A stretch of 64,000 nucleotides of DNA, taken from contig BSBK01006356.1 of assembly GCA_027943335.1 (NCBI GenBank), positions 45,001-109,000 on the forward strand. The letters run 5' to 3'. The translations under genes were made by a program, and so were the position numbers. How positions within the stretch are numbered: position 1 is the stretch's first letter; every line of letters starts with the position of its first letter. This document shows positions 37,170-46,086 of this stretch, piece by piece. The DNA comes from Chamaecyparis obtusa (taxonomy: Eukaryota; Streptophyta; Pinopsida; Cupressales; Cupressaceae). Below the pieces are notes generated by a model, which saw only the letters and a program-made list of their open reading frames with translations, did not search any database and was not told the origin of the DNA.

Positions 37170-37640
37170 TGCACATCACCAACATCCCCCCTTGCGCCTC
37201 CGGCTGGGCGAAGCCTCCCATCCACGGACAGGCGGCTACGCCCCCTCCCCCCGCCATCAGCTCACCTTTTGGTGGATGTCGGCCCCGCCAACCCTTGGTG
37301 GGTGGAGCCGTCTGTCTCCCGACGGGTGACACCGCCAACCCTTGGGCAAGCGGAGCCATCTGTTAGGTCACGAGAGACACTGTCGGCCCTTGGGCAGGCG
37401 GAGCCACCCATTAGGCCACGGGTGGCACCACTGGCTGCCTGGCTTTGGGTGAGCGGAGCCACCTGTCAGTAGATAGGCGACTACACCCGACTTTGGGCAG
37501 GTGGAGCTATCTGTCAACCAACGGGTGGCTACGCCTGTCCAATGTCAGGCAAAGCCGCCCGTCCACCAATGGGTGGCTGCGTCCATAAAATGTCGGGCGG
37601 AGCCGCCAATAGGCGATGTCGCCCCGCTTGCGGAGACCCC
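37170..37640. repeat. GC-rich degenerate tandem repeat in the 3' region
   Basis: About eight imperfect units of roughly 46-54 bp share GGCGGAGCCACC, then GGGTGGC(T)AC and CCCTTGGGCAG-type motifs. The array stands out by its high GC content. The plus ORFs 36870-37472 and 37114-37366 and the minus ORFs here are products of the repeat. Variable tandem repeats between the coding region and the 3' LTR are described for Ogre/Tat elements. Confidence 0.85.
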
Positions 37641-38173
37641 TTTTTCCTATCCCAAAAAAAATAAACAAATTTTTTTTTTTCCATACCCAACATTTCCAAG
37701 AAAAATTCAAAACATGATCATATGCACAATTTTTTTAAAAAGTTATTGAAATTGACAAAGACCAGATTTGTGCACTCACTGACTCCCCCCTGTCTACTGC
37801 TCGGCGATAGACTTGCACCTACTCACCCACTTACATCCTACCTCGTTGTCCAGTCATTCTTCCTTCTCCTCTCCTCTCCTCTTTTTTCCTTCTCCTTAGG
37901 GGTAAAAATGAATCATTTTCCCCATTTTCCCCCTTTTATAAGGGGTCCCCTTTTTCAAAAAAGGGAGAGGGTCTTTTTTTTTTCTTTTTTTCTTTTTTCC
38001 CCCCTCATTAGTCATGCAAAGTCATTTTTTCCCTCCTTTCATGAAAATTGACCAAAATTTTTTGGCCTATTTTTCCGAGAGGGCACCTCCTACTAACTTT
38101 TCTTCTAGGGCATCTATATTTTCTTTTCTTCGATGCGATGCCATTTTTGACACCGCATCAAAGAGGGGCAAAA
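37641..38173 (+). other. Tat/Ogre 3' end with polypurine tract
   Basis: Pyrimidine-rich, non-coding DNA with long T and C runs up to 38150. The purine tract AAAGAGGGGCAAAA (38160-38173) directly precedes the 3' LTR and fits plus-strand priming. Confidence 0.85.
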
Positions 38174-39416
38174 TGTAGACACCTAAATTTGTCCTTTAAC
38201 ATCAATTTAATTTAATTTAATTAATGACTCTAAATAACATTATAGTTAATTTTTAATTAATTATATTTGTTAAAATTCACCTATTTATTTAATTAAATAA
38301 ATTCACTAATTATAGTATTTGAATTAAATTTAAATACTACCTTCCATAATGTATTAAATTTAACATAGTCTCCTTTTAAATAAATTTTTAATTTATTTAA
38401 TTCCCTCACTTTCTTTATTTCCACTAAGTCATGATTAAATTAAATTTTATTTAATTTAATCCTAAATCCAACCTAGATGCTATCCTACACACATCACTTT
38501 CTATCTAATAAGCCTACTCACTAATTAACTGGCTAATTTTTGGATTCCTGCATCCATTAGTCCTAATTATTTGCTCACACATGTGTGAGCAAATTTCTAA
38601 AAATTATCTTTTCAAAAATTGCTAAAAATTGCACAAACAAGACTTCTTACAATTTTGATGACACTTCTTACACTTTCCAAAATTGTGAAAATGGATTTTT
38701 TCTCTTACACATCTCTTACACACACTTACATGTACTTGAAGTACACATTGACCTCTCACATCCCAAGTTGCTCACACATGTGTGAGCAAGTCTTGAACTT
38801 TGCATGGCTTATTTGTCTCCTTGGTGGAACCTATGTGGATTCCACATAGATGTCACCTCACCCTAGCCCTCCAAAATCTTATAAATAAGACCCTTGTCTC
38901 AAGAAAAATTCATTCCTTTTTGCATTAGAGTTATTATACTAGTTTAGACTTATAATTGTTTTCATAGAGTTTTCTAACAATTTGGTAGTTGATAGATTTC
39001 TTTCAAGATTGTAGACTTAGTTTCATTACATACTTCATCTTGTTCAATTTGCATACTTGCATGCCATAGAGTTTGAGGATTGCTTCCACAGCTCTTCCTT
39101 AAGCTTCTTTTGGCCTCTTACATTGAGTGCTTGAGAGTTGCTTCTATAGCTTCTTCTTGAGCATTTCAATCTTCATTGTACTTGCATTTATAGTGGGATC
39201 TATATTTGTGTTGGGAGAGCACACCTACAAATATCTCTAAGAACTGAAATCGAGCAAGTATTGGGTGCACTTGCTTATTGCTCATCGGAGGTTGTGGTGA
39301 AAATTAGTGTTTTTAATAAGTTTATGAACATGTTAAAGTAGATTTGAATATGCTCTTTATCATTAACATTTGCATGTTTGAACTTGTTCTTAACAAGTTG
39401 ATTTTCATCATATACA
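38174..39416 (+). repeat. 3' LTR of the Tat/Ogre-type element
   Basis: TGTAGACACC...CATATACA, 1243 bp, aligned with 15680-16937. TATA box TATAAATAAG at 38880-38889. A palindrome around CACACATGTGTG (38576-38587) is better preserved here than in the 5' LTR (CACACGTGTG at 16111). Confidence 0.95.
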
Positions 39417-39455
39417 AAAATGTTTAAAATTAAATACAATGTAACAAGTGAAATA

Positions 39456-40628
39456 TTTACCCTTACCATAACAGTGGGAGTCCATGGCTTTGTATGCCCC
39501 TGATGCACATCTTCAAGAGGTGTTTCAGTGCCTATAATGTGTTGTGTAGTATCATCCACCTCGAAGACGTAGTTATATGCATCACTATCATTCAGGGGAC
39601 CTAAGTACATATTCTTGCACATAATGCAAGTGTGGGGCACACAAACATGTGAGCTCATGGAGGATGTGGAAGGGCCAAAAGCATCAACACGAGGAGGCAA
39701 CAATGTCGCACTCTGCATAACCAGTAGATCACTCAAGGTGTGAATGACTTGAATAGTCTATGGGACGGCCTCAACAATAATATTAGGATGTTGCACTATA
39801 GGAGGTGGTGAAATCTTGAGAGGGGAGACATATGTGCGGGATTTCACCCGGTGTGCCCATGGCCTATCCTAGGGAGCGCCTAAGCCTACACCCTGGTTGG
39901 GTCTCATGCTCCAATAATTTACCTTGTGATCGAGCACAAATTCATAATACAAATTTTTAATGAAATAGAATGGACATCCAAATTACTGTGAGGTGGTCTA
40001 TCAAAAATCATCCACCAACGGTCCCAAAAGTTGTCACGTATTGCATCATTTGTGCACCATTTAATTGACAACTTGAGTTTTTTAGGGTCCACTTTTAAAC
40101 CAGTTTTGGGATCCACAAAAAGATTACATATGTCATGTTTTGTTATGTTTAGGTTCATAACTTGATCATAATCAAGCCCATCGTCAAACTGGGCATGCAT
40201 GGAATCACGTCAAAGAAGTGCAACATTATGTTGCTCTGTAAGTTTCTCCATGTTTTCAATAATGGAGTTCAATGTGGAAAACATGGGGTGCAATGTGGGG
40301 ATATTGGCATATGTGGTATGATATCCTCTAAGCTGATTTAGATTGTCTCCTATGAGATCCTCTAAACGTCGAGGGTTTGAGACTGGTTCATCTTTTGAAA
40401 GTGGGGGATTGTTTGGAGGTGGTTCTGGATTATTTGTGGGATCATTGGGAGGGTTTTCTGATTGATTTGAGTCCATGTCTGATTACAATTAAAACCCAAA
40501 TAGACAATTATAATCAATTTAAAAAAATAATAAAGAATCTCATTTAAACCTTAGTTTTTATATTAAAAACTACAAATTTCAATTAAAAAATAATAAAAAC
40601 AATACAAACTTAAAAATTTAACTTACCT
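39456..40628 (-). pseudogene. 5' exons of an unrecognised spliced gene, split by the Ogre-type element
   Basis: A non-coding first exon ends at about 40629 with donor CTAG|GTAAGT. The acceptor at about 40480 (TAATCAG) precedes the ATG at 40476 (MDSNQSENPP, then a Pro/Asn-rich N-terminus). The frame continues with TAG breaks and one indel: VDPKTGLKVDPKKLKL, FWDRWWMIFDRPP, FIKNLYYEFVLDHKVNYW, MRPNQGVGLGAP, SRTYVSPLKISPPPIV, a CVPHTCIMCKNMYLGPL cysteine cluster, and HTKPWTPTVM at the donor GGTAAGG near 39470. About 330 codons. The intron that follows contains the 23.7-kb retrotransposon. The gene resumes at 15605. I do not recognise the family; no transposase or kinase motif is visible. Confidence 0.5.
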
Positions 40629-41050
40629 AGTGATGTTGAGCAAATCGGATAACAAATTTTATTAGATATCCAAAACCCCCGGAGATGTGTTCAACATTTT
40701 CACAATGAAAATGTTGAACGCGACCATAGGCTACAAATATAATTTACTAGCAAAAATCGGATATATGATTAGGCCTGTGCTTTGGCTTTTGGCTTGTCTA
40801 GGTGTACTGATACCCAGGCCTACTAAAAAGTCAACAAACTTTTTAGTGCGCTTTTGGACCAGTGAAAAGTTCATTTTTTCACATCGCCACTTTTTTGCAT
40901 ACCATGATCCTGCACATACCCATAATGAAGATAACGAAGAAACCCTAGAGTTTCATGATGCCTTGGAAGATGTTGCTAGGCTAATGCAAGACAAGATGTT
41001 TACAAAGAAGAAAAGTTGGAAAACAAAGAAGCCAATGGTGGTAACAAATT
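40629..41050 (+). other. Region upstream of the split gene; short inverted repeat
   Basis: ACTAAAAAGT at 40821-40830 and its inverse ACTTTTTAGT at 40838-40847 form a short hairpin. The plus ORF 40687-41064 has no recognised domain. Its last third (EDVARLMQDKM onward) may be the start of the charged internal region that follows. Confidence 0.4.
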
Positions 41051-42836
41051 GGGACAACACATAAAAGGATGTCATAATACTTATTTTGGTTACGTAAGTG
41101 AAAATGAAAATGTTAGTTTTGATCATATATATAGAAGTAAGAATGTGGATAAGAAAGTTAATAAGGAGAGAAGGAAATTGGTGAATCATGAGTATATAGT
41201 TCCAAGTTGGCGGGATAAATTAGTTGTTAAGGAGCAACAAAAGAAGTGTAAAGAAGGTACTTACGATAGAATTTATGACATAAAAATGATATGAAGCTTG
41301 AAAGACATGTCAAAATCCAAGCGGAGACAAGACAATAGGGCAATAGGGAAGAAAAGAAGCATAGAAGAGATATTTTCAAGTGGAGATCAAATCATGAATT
41401 ATGGAGAGAAAGTGCATAAATAAAAAGACATTAGCCTAAAGTTATGGACAATAAGTGTGGATGGTTAAGCGTGGGATAGAGGAAAAAGAATGTGGTATTG
41501 TAAGACATGGAGATGAGGAAAGACTTCAAGAGAATACAAGATATGAAGAAGAGGTCAAGTTAAATGAACAAGGGAGCATGTTGAAGTCAACAAGGGATGG
41601 AAAGGGAAAATATTATGTAAATAAAGATGAATAAACATAATTATTGACGAAGGAAATCACAAAGAGGGAGATTGTGATAGTTACAAGAATATATTGGAAG
41701 AAGCATGAGGAGAACACATGTTAGGTGGAAGGTAAACAAGTCTACTCAGATGAATTTAATAATGATGTTTTTGAATCTTTGCATTATCATGTTGAAGAGA
41801 AGGATTTGGAAGAAGAAGATGAGAAGGATGCGGCACCAAGTAATGAAGATGATGTATGAATGGGAAATAGAGTCATGGAGGCTTATAGATGAAAAAGACA
41901 TGAGAAGGAGAAGATATACTTGAAGGAAAAGGGGAAAAAAAGCATATTGGAAAGTCCAGAGGGAAAAAATGCAAATGTGTTATGGATCCAAAAGAGAAGT
42001 GGGATATGAGTGAAGAAAAGTAAAAGAGGACAATAGAACCACAGGCTGATGGAGAAAATGAAGAAGCACCAAGTGAGATTACACCAATTATAGAGGATGA
42101 AGCAATAAAGCTTGGAAGTATAATACATTGTGTAAGTTTAGTGAATGGTAAAAAGGCCCAAGAAGGTGATAGTGAAAGTGTAGATTTCAATATGGGGGCA
42201 GCAAATAATGACACCATATTTTTTTCAAATTCCTTTTATACAACTGAAGTTGATTCTCAAGAATGTGCAATGAATGTAATAGAAAAGTTTGGTGATGGAG
42301 ATGTGAAATTAAATTGGAAAGCAAATGGCGCAGCCTATGATAGAGAGGTTATTGTAGAGCTATAAGAAGAGGTAAATCTCTTGGTCTTGTTTGCATTATT
42401 TTGATTTGTTGAGTAGTAAGAAGTTAGGAAAAGAATATGAAGTGAGATATGTAGATTTTAGTAAGGATGTTTTGAGTTGTAATTTGTAAGGTGAAGTCCA
42501 AAATGAGTTGTTGTGAAAGGATGGTTTTTCTAAAGTGAATAGACAAGTGGACAACTTGGATGAGTTTGAAGACATGGAAATTTTAAATTTCCATCAATTA
42601 ATTTATGTGGATTTATACATGGATGAGTGGAAAAACACATTTTGGAGGAAGACTGTACAAGATAGGATTAAGTCTACAAGTGAAGCTAAGAAAATTATAC
42701 AGTGATGTTATAAAAGAATGTTGAGGGTCCTTGAGTGGTAGTGGAAAAAGATGAAGAAAAGAGAAGTGGGAAATAGTTATTGATTGTTACTTCCCATGAG
42801 TAGGAGCACATGATTTATTTTTACTCTTGGGAAGTC
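41051..42836 (+). pseudogene. Internal region upstream of LTR copy 2, charged ORFs
   Basis: Lys/Glu/Met-rich broken reading frames (41016-41294, 41705-41923, 42141-42365) without any pol motif, similar in character to 8267-9066. A purine-rich run (AAAAAGATGAAGAAAAGAG, near 42747) lies about 70 bp before the LTR, not directly adjacent to it. It may be the 3' half of the non-autonomous element whose 5' half starts at 7515, but the two halves do not overlap, so this cannot be shown by alignment. Confidence 0.45.
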
Positions 42837-43452
42837 TGATGCAGGAGCATCAAGCAGATTTTTATCTACCTATTTCAGTTTCATGTTATTTGTTAAAAAG
42901 TTGGCTTGAAATCTTTTTTTGTGGTGTAGTTAGAAAATTATTGACGTTGAGGAAACCTAACGAGAACGAGCATGAAGCGGGAGGAAGGAAATGCCTTATA
43001 AGAAAATCAACTACGCAGAGGAGGAAGGATGAAAAAATGGTTTGGAGTTGGGTTGAACCATAGAGGTGTCGACTTTAGTTTATGTCATTGAATGGAGCAA
43101 ACCAAAACAATGTCTAGTTTATTATTCACGGCTTGGTGTATGTCTTTGTTTATCAATGTAATGATATGAATTGTTAGTTGATTGAGATGCCCTACTTTCC
43201 ATTGTTGTAATGTGCCTCTATCGCCAAGTTTGTAGAAGGGTTTTTCTTGTCAAGTTCTAGTGACTTTGGTCAATAACCGATCCAATTGAAATACTGTAAT
43301 TAATATGGAAGATTTATGACTATGTATTAATAATCTAAAAACTATTCTTTTGAACTAGGAAGTTCTTGTCACTATGTGATAGTAAGTCTATATGAGAGTG
43401 TTTGGGCTAACAATTTAGTGTTAGAGCATGAGATGTGAGGGGTGTGCCATCA
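42837..43452 (+). repeat. LTR (copy 2) of the non-autonomous LTR element
   Basis: TGATGCAGGAGCATC...CATCA, 616 bp. It aligns with 7515-8131 over the full length. It is followed by TGGTATCACAA (43455-43465), a mutated Met-type PBS, and by the same GATGTGTGAGGTTGTTGCC-like leader seen after copy 1. It therefore looks like a 5' LTR, or like a middle LTR produced by recombination, rather than a simple 3' LTR. Confidence 0.83.
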
Positions 43453-43465
43453 TTTGGTATCACAA

Positions 43466-44590
43466 CATAGATGTGTGAGGTTGTTGCCATTAGTTTGTGT
43501 ATTTTCGGATTCTTTTTTAAAGCCCATTTCAACCAATTGTGAACTTTAACTAAAATATGTTTAAAATATCGAGAGGAAGTTCTATTTTTCATCCTTATAT
43601 GGACATATTCTTGTCCTCGAGGAAGATAATCATGTACACTCAAACCATTATAAATATCTCATTAGTCATTTATAACAATGATGAGTTATGCAGGCATTTT
43701 GGTTGACATGGATATCTTGACACCATTGTTGAGGAATGTGGTCCTCATAGTTGGGGATAGGCCATGGACTCAATCATTGGATTATGAGGGCCTCCCCTTT
43801 CAGTGTCAATGATGCTTCTCTATTGTACATCTGGCTATAGACTATTCTCTTTTGCATCGTAATGGTGCCACAACTTGGTGGAAGGATGCAAATGGTGATT
43901 ATTTGATTGTCTGAGCTTTTGATTCTCTAAGGACTCCTCATAGGCTGACGATGAGGATGAAGCTCCTGCTACAAATATGAGTGATGCTTCTGCTAGAAAT
44001 CTGAGTGATGCTCCTACTGTGAATCCAAGTCATGCTCCTATTGCAAATCTAGGTGATACCCTTGAAGTAAACCATACAGATACTCCTACTCTGACTAGTG
44101 TGAGCCCCTCTAGCCCCGTGGACCATTCTTCACCTTTTTCTCCTTCTCTGCTATAAGCTTCAATTGATAATGTACAAATTTCTCAACACTTCAACCATTG
44201 TGCTAACAGATGTCCAAATGGAGTTTCACTAGTTGCTTTGCCTTGTGGGGATCCTAAGGACATTATGCTTGGACAATTGTTTGACGACGCTAGAAAAATA
44301 GTTCTTCAAACTCATACTCTTCTCCATATGCGGTGAGTGAGTGATCCTCCCACTCTTGAGGAGGACTACAAGCCTTTGTGCTAGTGTATTGTTTATTTTT
44401 GTATTTTATTTTTGACAACACCTATTTTGTTTATGTGCTTTTAACAAGCCTTTGAGCTTATAAAAGCCAACACCCCTATTTTAGTGTTGTTGTTCACTTT
44501 AACACCTTCGGGTCATGGTTGTGTAAGGCTCGACCCCTTTGTTAGGTTGCTGATTATAATACAAAACAATGAGAAGTTATGTTTAGACAA
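43466..44590 (+). pseudogene. DUF4283/zinc-knuckle retroelement remnant
   Basis: The plus-strand translation from about 43690 reads GILVDMDIL, then VLIVGDRPWTQSLDYEGLPFQC. This is the end of a DUF4283 domain running into a zinc knuckle: C-x2-C-x4-H-x4 with the last Cys changed to Tyr. An in-frame TGA falls between the first two cysteines. A 24-bp (8-residue) repeat follows at 43965-44070 (ATNMSDAS, ARNLSDAP, TVNPSHAP units). Another open block with QLFDDARKIVLQTHTLLH runs to about 44330. The end at about 44590 has a TAATACAAAAC-like tail. I take it as a relic of a LINE-like ORF1 or a related gag-type ORF. Confidence 0.6.
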
Positions 44591-44924
44591 CAATCATACA
44601 AGATAATTCATATAAAAAAGAGTCTTGAATGGATTTTGAACTATTATAAGACTTTCAAGTACCTTCAAGAATCTTTAAGATCCTAACCTTTATGGACTAG
44701 CTTCTTCTAACATATTATCTAAAGAAAAAAAATGGAAGGTGCATGCCCTATTCACGCAAAATCTTCATGCAAGCCTTTAAAATCTATCCAACAAAGTTCA
44801 GTTGTTATAAAATATATCACATACCAAATATTTTTGAAGGCCAAAATCATTAGATTTGATGGAGAACAAGAACATTTACAGTTAATCCAGAAATCCTTCA
44901 AAAACGTTATAAATTAGACTGGAT
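44591..44924. other. Intergenic DNA, no gene recognised
   Basis: AT-rich. The ORF 44732-44917 has no recognisable motif. Confidence 0.5.
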
Positions 44925-45531
44925 ATTCCGGAATTAGATTTTCGTATAATGTCAATTCCATGTTTGTGTCCATCCAAAAAATTGGAATTGGAAATTGGAA
45001 ATTCCAATTTTGCCCCCATAATGAGCATTTCATCTTCCACTCAAATAGGTGGAATTGGAATTTCGAATTCCAATTCCAATTTTATAAAACCAAATTTAAT
45101 ATTTTGTGGGATTGGTGACTATAAGGATGTATATTATATTCCTATAAGGATGTATATATATACATGTGTGTGTGTATATGTATTTATACACAAATGTGTG
45201 TGTATGTATATACACACACATGTGTGTATTTGTGTATATACACACATGTATGTGTATATATATACACATGTGTGTATGTGTATATACACGTGTGCATATG
45301 TGTATATACACACATGTATGTGTGTATATATACAGACATATCCACACTACATTTAAAGAAATAAAATAAAGAATTAAAATTCCTTATGCATCTTCTTAGT
45401 CATCTTCCGGGTGAACCAAACGGGTCAACTCATATTCTGGAAATCATTTTCAGAATATGTATCTTCCAGAATTGCAGCATCTTCCAGAATTGACTGGAAT
45501 TGGCATTTGATATTCCAGCACCCAAACGGCC
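44925..45531 (-). repeat. MITE-like TIR repeat, copy A
   Basis: 44925-45110 matches the reverse complement of 55355-55560, including TTAGATTTTCG, AATTCCATGTTTGTGTC and GAGCATTTCATCTTCCACT-like blocks. The right end CCAGCACCCAAACGGCC is the inverse of the left end of copy B. The interior between 45140 and 45340 is taken over by a microsatellite. The outer left terminus is eroded. PIF/Harbinger- or hAT-like termini of the GGCCCGTTTGG type are common in plants, so superfamily is an inference. Confidence 0.7.
45142..45336. repeat. TATACACACATG(TG)-type microsatellite
   Basis: Alternating TATATACACACATGTGTGTA units within the MITE-like repeat. All ORFs across it are artefacts. Confidence 0.95.
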
Positions 45532-45613
45532 CTATTCTTGCATGGGTTAGAAAGGTGAACTAGGTTCTCGGCCCTATTCTTGCATGGGTTAGAAAGGTGA
45601 ACTAGGTTCTCAG
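45529..45613. repeat. 42-bp tandem duplication
   Basis: GCCCTATTCTTGCATGGGTT and the following 22 bases occur twice, at 45529 and 45571, at the right edge of the MITE-like repeat. Confidence 0.95.
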
Positions 45614-46086
45614 CCCTCCTCAAGTCTACATCAATCCCAAATTATTAACAACTTTAAATATACTGAACATATTTGAATATAGTTTTTGATGCTGATACTG
45701 ACATCACCTTTATCGTGGCACTCTCTTGAAATTATTCCTGAACCAGCGCACAATAAAAAGACATCTACCATAAAACTTGGTTGCACTAAAACGCCAGCAA
45801 CTGCTGAAAATTTATTAAAATTGAAAGACAATAAGATTTTAAAGTTCTCTTCTTTTTTTCTTCCTGCAAAATGGCTGCTAATCTCTTTCCACTAAGATGT
45901 TTGTGTTTTCTGTGGGAAAAAATAGCTCTGTTTTCTAAATCAGTTTGAACAAGTAAGTTACCCTGTTATAGCTGTTATGTATGGCATAATCGCAGTGAAA
46001 GAGATTCTGATTTCTTGGTCATAGCTGTTATATATACTGCCTAAAATTCCCTATTTGAAAGGAATTTGGCATTGTTTGTTACAATC
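45614..46086 (+). promoter_or_regulatory. Upstream region of the ABCB gene
   Basis: About 470 bp of AT-rich DNA between the 42-bp duplication and the ATG. A TATA-like TATATATACTG lies at 46029-46039, only about 50 bp from the start codon; a second similar block, TGTTATGTATGG, lies near 45974. This is weak evidence for the core promoter. Confidence 0.35.

Larger units (their letters stand above)
15680..39416 (+). mobile_element. Tat/Ogre-type Ty3/gypsy retrotransposon, 23.7 kb with nested LINE
   Basis: Two direct LTRs of 1258 and 1243 bp bracket PBS, long leader, gag, protease, RT, RNase H, a second RNase H of the archaeal type, integrase, a 5-kb 3' region with an antisense ORF and tandem repeats, and a polypurine tract. 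The second RNase H, the great length and the long 3' region are hallmarks of the plant Tat/Ogre lineages. The LTRs are very similar, with small indels. The 5' LTR begins TA instead of TG. Flanking 5-mers are CAAAC and AAAAA, so the target duplication is not perfect. Without the LINE the element is about 17.4 kb. It lies in an intron of a minus-strand gene. Confidence 0.93.

Noticed and set aside
36033..37472. Plus-strand Ser/Pro-rich ORFs (36033-36422, 36870-37472)
   Set aside because: They are shadows of the antisense PMD frame or products of the GC-rich tandem repeat.
11757..40850. A CACTA element with ends at about 11757 (CACTAAAAG) and 40850 (inverse ACTTTTTAGTG)
   Set aside because: Only about eight terminal bases match, flanking triplets differ, and no TNP2-type transposase was found.
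7515..43452. One simple LTR element spanning both LTR copies
   Set aside because: LTR copy 2 is followed by a PBS and leader rather than host DNA, the LTRs differ strongly, and no TSD is seen; kept only as a hypothesis.
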